Shown: positions 28,126-32,511 of the stretch, one piece after another | Numbering within the stretch: position 1 is the first letter of the stretch | How the letters are laid out: each line of letters opens with the position of its first letter | Assembly: GCA_029246605.1 (NCBI GenBank) | Contig: JAQWMV010000066.1 | Coordinates: 1 to 32,511 of the forward strand | DNA length: 32,511 nucleotides | DNA from: Pseudomonadales bacterium | GTDB taxonomy: Bacteria > Pseudomonadota > Gammaproteobacteria > Pseudomonadales > Azotimanducaceae | Reading direction: 5' to 3' | Program-made: the position numbers and the translations under genes | Notes under the pieces: generated by a model | Seen by the model: only the letters and a program-made list of their open reading frames with translations | What the model was told of the DNA's origin: nothing | Database searches by the model: none

Positions 28126-28644
28126 CTACTGGGGTTTATCCATTTCGTTAAGTTTTTCAGTAACCTTACGCGTGATGTCGTAAAGATCACCGATGTAAAG
28201 CGCTGAATTACGCGGCAGAATAACGTCATAATCTTCACTCAGCACAAGCGCTTCAATAGCTTTTTGTAGCTTCACATCCATACCGCCAAAGAGTTCACCC
28301 TGTCTTGCATTAACCTGGCGCTGGAGGCGTTCTCCACGAAACTTAAATTCTTCGTCTTTGTCAGTAAGTTCCTGACTTATTCTAGCTTTCTCGTCCGCGC
28401 TCATGACCTCTTCGTCTTTCTGCGCGCGCTGCATTAATGCGGCAGCATCGGTAGAAATCTGCCTGAGCTCTGCCTGCTCGTCCTTGAATTCCTCGGCTAC
28501 CTGAGCCTGGATACGTTTTGCCTCTTCGGTGGACAAAATCGCCCGTTGCACATCCACGAAAGCAAGTTTTACCTCTGCGAGTGCTGATTGTGATAGCAAC
28601 ATCATCAGCATACTTGCCGCGACTGTCAGGATGGATCGTCTCAT
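28126..28644 (-). CDS. skp: Periplasmic chaperone Skp/OmpH
   Basis: The 172-residue protein has a cleavable signal peptide (about 23 residues, ending SQSALA) and then the Skp body: [19 protein letters not shown], a long charged coiled-coil arm (about 45-115) and the C-terminal [20 protein letters not shown]. It holds unfolded outer-membrane proteins during transit to BamA. A strong ribosome binding site, AAGGAG, precedes the ATG. Its position between bamA and lpxD is the conserved one. Confidence 0.94.
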   Translation of the reverse strand: MRRSILTVAASMLMMLLSQSALAEVKLAFVDVQRAILSTEEAKRIQAQVAEEFKDEQAELRQISTDAAALMQRAQKDEEVMSADEKARISQELTDKDEEFKFRGERLQRQVNARQGELFGGMDVKLQKAIEALVLSEDYDVILPRNSALYIGDLYDITRKVTEKLNEMDKPQ

Positions 28645-28769
28645 TTGTGAGTCTCCTTAGGACCTAAATTCGATGGGCGCTGATGTTTACATATCCCTGC
28701 GGGTAATGCAAAACAGCATATTTTCGTCGTTCATTAACGTTATGTGGTCTCCCTTTGACCCACAAACCT
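28645..28769 (-). other. bamA-skp intergenic gap
   Basis: This 125-base gap is the largest inside the envelope operon. Apart from the skp ribosome binding site, I see only short dyads (TAACGTTA; ATGC-TGTTTT-GCAT) and no convincing terminator or promoter. Confidence 0.4.
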
Positions 28770-31091
28770 CTAGAAAGTTTTCCCAATTTCAAATTGGAAC
28801 GATTCGGATTCATCGCCGCTCTTCTCATTGAAGGGAAAAGACAACGCGAAACTGAGCGGTGCAAAACCGGTAATCCATGTGACCGCGATGCCAGCGCTAT
28901 ATCGTAATTCACCATCACTGGGACTGTGGCAAATCACCGAAATGGGAGGACAGTTGGTGTTAAACACATTGCCCGCATCTACGAAAAATGCCGATTTCAT
29001 TTGACGCTGGTCTTTGACCAACGGCAATCGAAACAGTAATTCTGCACTGGTCTCAATTAATACATTACCACCGATGGGATCAAACTGCGGAAACGAGTCA
29101 GCCGGGGACGGCGTCGCCTGAGGTCCAAGAGAATTGGTTTCGTATCCCCTCACGGCACCCATGCCACCGGTAAAGAAGTTCTTATAAAAGGGGAACACTT
29201 TAGTATCGCCATAGGCTTCGCCATAACCGAGGTCCGCTCTCAGCCGAAGTACGAATGATCTGCCGAGTGGAAAAAATATCTGCCCGTTATAGTTAATACG
29301 CGCAAATTCAAGTTCACTACCTGGCACCATCAACTCGAATGAAAGCGATTGAGATTTACCCCCTGTGGGTAAAAGCCCCCTGTTCAAAGCCGACATCGTG
29401 TACGACGCTGTCACGCTAAAGAGGTCAAATTCTTTGCCCTCTGATGCCAGAAACTGAGAAATTTCCTGAGCAGGGAAAATACCTTCTTTCAATGTCGTAT
29501 TTTCATAGCCAAAACTGAACCCTAGCCGAGACACTTCGCTAACGGGATAACCAAAATTAACCGAACCACCATAGGTGTCAGTCGAAAATCGTGCAATATT
29601 ACGTTCCTGAAAATCACTCTTTCGGAAAAATACCGAATACCCTCTGCTAACACCATCTACGGTGTAGTATGGGTCCAGGAAAGAGAAATTAAACGACTTT
29701 TGAAAGTCACTGCGGTTGATACCGATGTTAATGCTGTTACCGGTACCAAAGACATTATTTTCCTGATAGTTCGCGCCGATGATAAGACCAACGTCACCCG
29801 CATAGCCCAGGGAAGCTGAGATAGCGCCAGAGGGTTGCTCTTCTACGCTGTAATTCACATCAATCTGATCTTCCGTGCCAGGTACCTGCGGTGTTTCAAC
29901 GGTGACTTCTTTAAAAAAGCCCAATCTTTCGAGGCGCAGCTTGGAATGGTCGATGGCTGCCGTAGATGCCCAACCACCTTCCATCTGACGCATTTCCCGA
30001 CGCAGCACTTCATCATGGGTTACCGTATTGCCACGGAACGTGATACGTCTGACATAAGCTCGCTGTCCCGCATCAACAAAGAATCTGATAGTCACGGTAT
30101 CACCGGACTCATCGACTTCGGGTTGGCCAGTGGCGCTGGCAAAGGTATACCCGGCATTACCCAAAATTCGCTCAATTCTCTCTTCCGAAGCGGTCATCAA
30201 CTCCCTGGAAAATACTTGTCCTGCACTGGAGAGTATGAGACTTCGAATAGAACCCTCAGGCACATCGTGCAATTCACCCGTGATATCAACAGCCGAGACT
30301 GTGAATTTTTCGCCTTCCGTGACATTGATTGTTATATAGACATCTTCCTTGTTGGGCGCAATCGAAACCTGGGTTGAATCAACGGTGAATTTCAAATAGC
30401 CGCGGTCCAGGTAATAGGATTCCAACCCCTCGATATCAGAAGTCAGTTTTTCCTTCGAATATTTATCATCCTTCTTATAAAAGGAAAGCAAGGTAGGAAG
30501 TTTCAATTCCATCCGTTCCAGCAACTCTTCATCGCTGAAAAGAGTGTTTCCCACAATGTTGATATGCTTGATGCCTGAGACACTGCCCTCATCAACATCT
30601 ACTTTAATATGCACCCGGTTTCGCGGTAACGGAACGACTTCTGTCTCAATACTTGCATCGTACCGTCCTTGAGAAACGTATTGCCGTTCAAGGCCTGTCG
30701 CGATGTGTTCGAGAGTGACTTTTTTGAATATCTGCCCCACTGCAAGACCAGAATCGGATAGGCCATCGAGCAAGTCTTCGGTCTTTATCGCCTTGTTTCC
30801 TTCGATTTCGATTTCATCGATAGACGGCCGCTCACTGACGATGATCACAAGAACGTTACCATCCCTGCCCACCTGTACATCATCAAAGGAACCCGTCTCG
30901 AACAAAGAGCGAACGATCAGACGTAAGTCCAGCGTGTTGATATTGTCACCAACATTAAAAGGTATGGCACCAAAGACAGTGCCAGCTGAAATTCGCTGTA
31001 ACCCCTCTACGCGGACATCAGTAAATACAAATGCATTTGCATTGCCCGCAGACAGTACAAATATTAATAGCAAAACTTTAAAACGAATCAT
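28770..31091 (-). CDS. bamA: Outer-membrane protein assembly factor BamA
   Basis: The 773-residue outer-membrane protein is the core of the BAM complex, inserting beta-barrel proteins. A signal peptide (about 20 residues, ending GNANA) is followed by FVFTDVRVEGLQRISAGTVF, the first of five POTRA domains (about 22-420), and a 16-strand barrel with GGMGAVRGYETNSLGP (VRGF-type motif, here VRGY) and a terminal Phe (FEIGKTF), the usual BamA C-terminal signal. The length is close to E. coli BamA (810). It follows rseP by 10 bases. The ribosome binding site is weak. Confidence 0.97.
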   Translation of the reverse strand: MIRFKVLLLIFVLSAGNANAFVFTDVRVEGLQRISAGTVFGAIPFNVGDNINTLDLRLIVRSLFETGSFDDVQVGRDGNVLVIIVSERPSIDEIEIEGNKAIKTEDLLDGLSDSGLAVGQIFKKVTLEHIATGLERQYVSQGRYDASIETEVVPLPRNRVHIKVDVDEGSVSGIKHINIVGNTLFSDEELLERMELKLPTLLSFYKKDDKYSKEKLTSDIEGLESYYLDRGYLKFTVDSTQVSIAPNKEDVYITINVTEGEKFTVSAVDITGELHDVPEGSIRSLILSSAGQVFSRELMTASEERIERILGNAGYTFASATGQPEVDESGDTVTIRFFVDAGQRAYVRRITFRGNTVTHDEVLRREMRQMEGGWASTAAIDHSKLRLERLGFFKEVTVETPQVPGTEDQIDVNYSVEEQPSGAISASLGYAGDVGLIIGANYQENNVFGTGNSINIGINRSDFQKSFNFSFLDPYYTVDGVSRGYSVFFRKSDFQERNIARFSTDTYGGSVNFGYPVSEVSRLGFSFGYENTTLKEGIFPAQEISQFLASEGKEFDLFSVTASYTMSALNRGLLPTGGKSQSLSFELMVPGSELEFARINYNGQIFFPLGRSFVLRLRADLGYGEAYGDTKVFPFYKNFFTGGMGAVRGYETNSLGPQATPSPADSFPQFDPIGGNVLIETSAELLFRLPLVKDQRQMKSAFFVDAGNVFNTNCPPISVICHSPSDGELRYSAGIAVTWITGFAPLSFALSFPFNEKSGDESESFQFEIGKTF

Positions 31092-31101
31092 GGATTTTTT
31101 C

Positions 31102-32511
31102 TTATAGTCTGGTTAGATCGTTATAAAACGCGAGCATCATTAAGCCCATAATCATTAACATTCCCATCTGCAGCCCCCACAACTGAATACGCTCCGGTAC
31201 CTCGCGGCCTGTGCAGAGCTCAACAAAACAATATAACAAATGACCACCATCAAGAATCGGAATTGGCAGCAAATTAAGCACACCAAGACTAATACTCAGC
31301 AACGCAATAAAGCCCACAAAACTCTCGAGACCGGATTGCGCCGTGGCATTGGCCACCTGTGCAATGGTAATTGGACCACTCAAGTTTTTGTGTGATATCG
31401 CGCCAACAATCATTTTCTTGATCGAAACCAGAGTAAAGACTGTAACATCCCACGTCCTCGCAAGAGCAGGAACCAGTGCACCGTACACAGGGTAACGTAC
31501 AATGCGTTGCATATCTGCCGGGATTTCTATTTCTATACGTTGGGCACCAATAAAACCGATAGTCTTCCCGTCCCGCTCAACCAGTGCTGGTACAACAAAA
31601 AGATCGATGACAACGTTATCCCGTAGCACGGTAAGTGTCATAGATTGCTCGGGACTGGCCTGAATAATCTCAACCCAATCCACCCAGCCTTCGATAGCAA
31701 CCCCATCGGAGGTCAGCACCTTGTCATTGGCCTTAAGACCAGCAGCCTCTGCACGGCCACCTGCAACCACGCCGCCTATTATCGCTGGAATCTCTGGGTA
31801 GGCCAGCTGCAAACCAAGCTCTGCAGCTGGTCGGGGCTCATCTACACCCTGTAACCAGTCATTAATGGGAATAATGTGATCACGAGTGAAATCCAAACCA
31901 TTAGCGACGGTGATCACGATCTCACCTGATTCACCCAGGCGCTCAAATAGTCGTAAATTTGTGTCAGACCAGGTCTTCATCTCAGTCTGGTCAATCGCTG
32001 TGATTACATCGCCTGCAGATAGTCCGGCCTGGCCAGCCATGGATTCGGAATCGATTTCACCAAGTTTTGGTACCACACCGGTGACACCGACTGAAAACAG
32101 CATCCAATAGGCGATAATTGCCAATAAAAAGTTCGCGATGGGTCCGGCAGCAATGATCGCCACGCGTTGCATCACCGGTTTCCTGTTAAAAGCCAGGTGC
32201 AACTGATCATCGGGTACGTAACCCTCACGCTCGTCGAGCATCTTCACATATCCACCACGCGGAATGGCTGCAATGGCAAACTCGGTACCCTCGAGCGGTT
32301 GATTGGCTCGAGTCTGTATATCCTGGTCGGGTGGTCGTGCGATTACGGCGGGAGCGCTACCTCGACGCATATAGATCGGTTTGCCAAATCCAACACTAAA
32401 TCGCAATACATGAACGCCACAAAGCCTCGCAACCCAATAGTGACCAAACTCATGAAAGGTCACCAGGATAGAGAGCGTTACGATCAGTGCAACGATACTT
32501 TGAATAACTTC
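31102..32511 (-). CDS. rseP: RIP-type zinc metalloprotease RseP (5' end beyond window)
   Basis: The frame is open to the window edge (469 codons visible); the GTG at 32463 is internal because 16 further hydrophobic codons (EVIQSIVALIVTLSIL) lead into the zinc motif TFHEFGHYW. Two PDZ domains follow the second membrane segment (about residues 130-350), then SGPITIAQVA and NLLPIPILDGGHLL, the second active-site region with its Asp. RseP cleaves anti-sigma factor RseA in the inner membrane during envelope stress and clears signal peptides. Only a few N-terminal residues are missing. Confidence 0.95.
   Translation of the reverse strand, partial: EVIQSIVALIVTLSILVTFHEFGHYWVARLCGVHVLRFSVGFGKPIYMRRGSAPAVIARPPDQDIQTRANQPLEGTEFAIAAIPRGGYVKMLDEREGYVPDDQLHLAFNRKPVMQRVAIIAAGPIANFLLAIIAYWMLFSVGVTGVVPKLGEIDSESMAGQAGLSAGDVITAIDQTEMKTWSDTNLRLFERLGESGEIVITVANGLDFTRDHIIPINDWLQGVDEPRPAAELGLQLAYPEIPAIIGGVVAGGRAEAAGLKANDKVLTSDGVAIEGWVDWVEIIQASPEQSMTLTVLRDNVVIDLFVVPALVERDGKTIGFIGAQRIEIEIPADMQRIVRYPVYGALVPALARTWDVTVFTLVSIKKMIVGAISHKNLSGPITIAQVANATAQSGLESFVGFIALLSISLGVLNLLPIPILDGGHLLYCFVELCTGREVPERIQLWGLQMGMLMIMGLMMLAFYNDLTRL

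Noticed and set aside
32461-32463. GTG as the start of rseP
   Set aside because: The frame continues upstream with hydrophobic codons typical of the first RseP membrane helix to the window edge.

Overview
The window looks like a chromosomal segment of a Gram-negative bacterium, most likely a gammaproteobacterium, with moderate GC. The evidence is an outer-membrane biogenesis/lipid A block (rseP, bamA, skp, lpxD, fabZ, lpxB, rnhB), an AsnRS that follows the E. coli sequence closely over its full length, lipoproteins with classical lipoboxes, and a DUF5916-type outer-membrane protein remnant. A marine or environmental lineage is only a guess from the accessory content. No tRNA, rRNA, CRISPR or insertion sequence was seen, and no stretch longer than 300 bases lacks a gene.

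Left part (1-9005): on the minus strand, a rifampicin-phosphotransferase/PEP-synthase-like dikinase is followed by a small unknown protein cut by the window edge. Divergently, on the plus strand, two overlapping ABC half-exporters form a probable heterodimer, followed by a Baeyer-Villiger-type flavin monooxygenase. The ~230-bp divergent region carries a perfect inverted repeat in a promoter-like position. This is the best candidate for an undescribed small-molecule modification/export locus, but its substrate cannot be read from the sequence.

Middle (9110-24926): a DUF5916 gene broken by several frameshifts and a stop converges on a two-gene unit, a TonB-C-domain lipoprotein coupled to an endonuclease/exonuclease/phosphatase-fold protein. 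A POT-family peptide transporter follows, divergent from a long plus-strand run: fused PabB-PabC (folate), a histidine-phosphatase lipoprotein, a P-loop kinase-like protein, Xaa-Pro aminopeptidase, an acyl-CoA synthetase-like ligase, asnS, and a glyoxalase-II-like metallohydrolase. Two decaying genes end the run: a di-heme cytochrome c peroxidase that lost its first heme domain, and a response-regulator receiver that lost its phosphorylation site.

Right part (24917-32511, minus strand): the envelope operon runs rseP-bamA-skp-lpxD-fabZ-lpxB-rnhB with overlaps or very short gaps, apart from a 125-bp bamA-skp gap. Strikingly, lpxA, which normally lies between fabZ and lpxB, is absent: only 16 bases separate those two genes. 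rseP runs off the window end.
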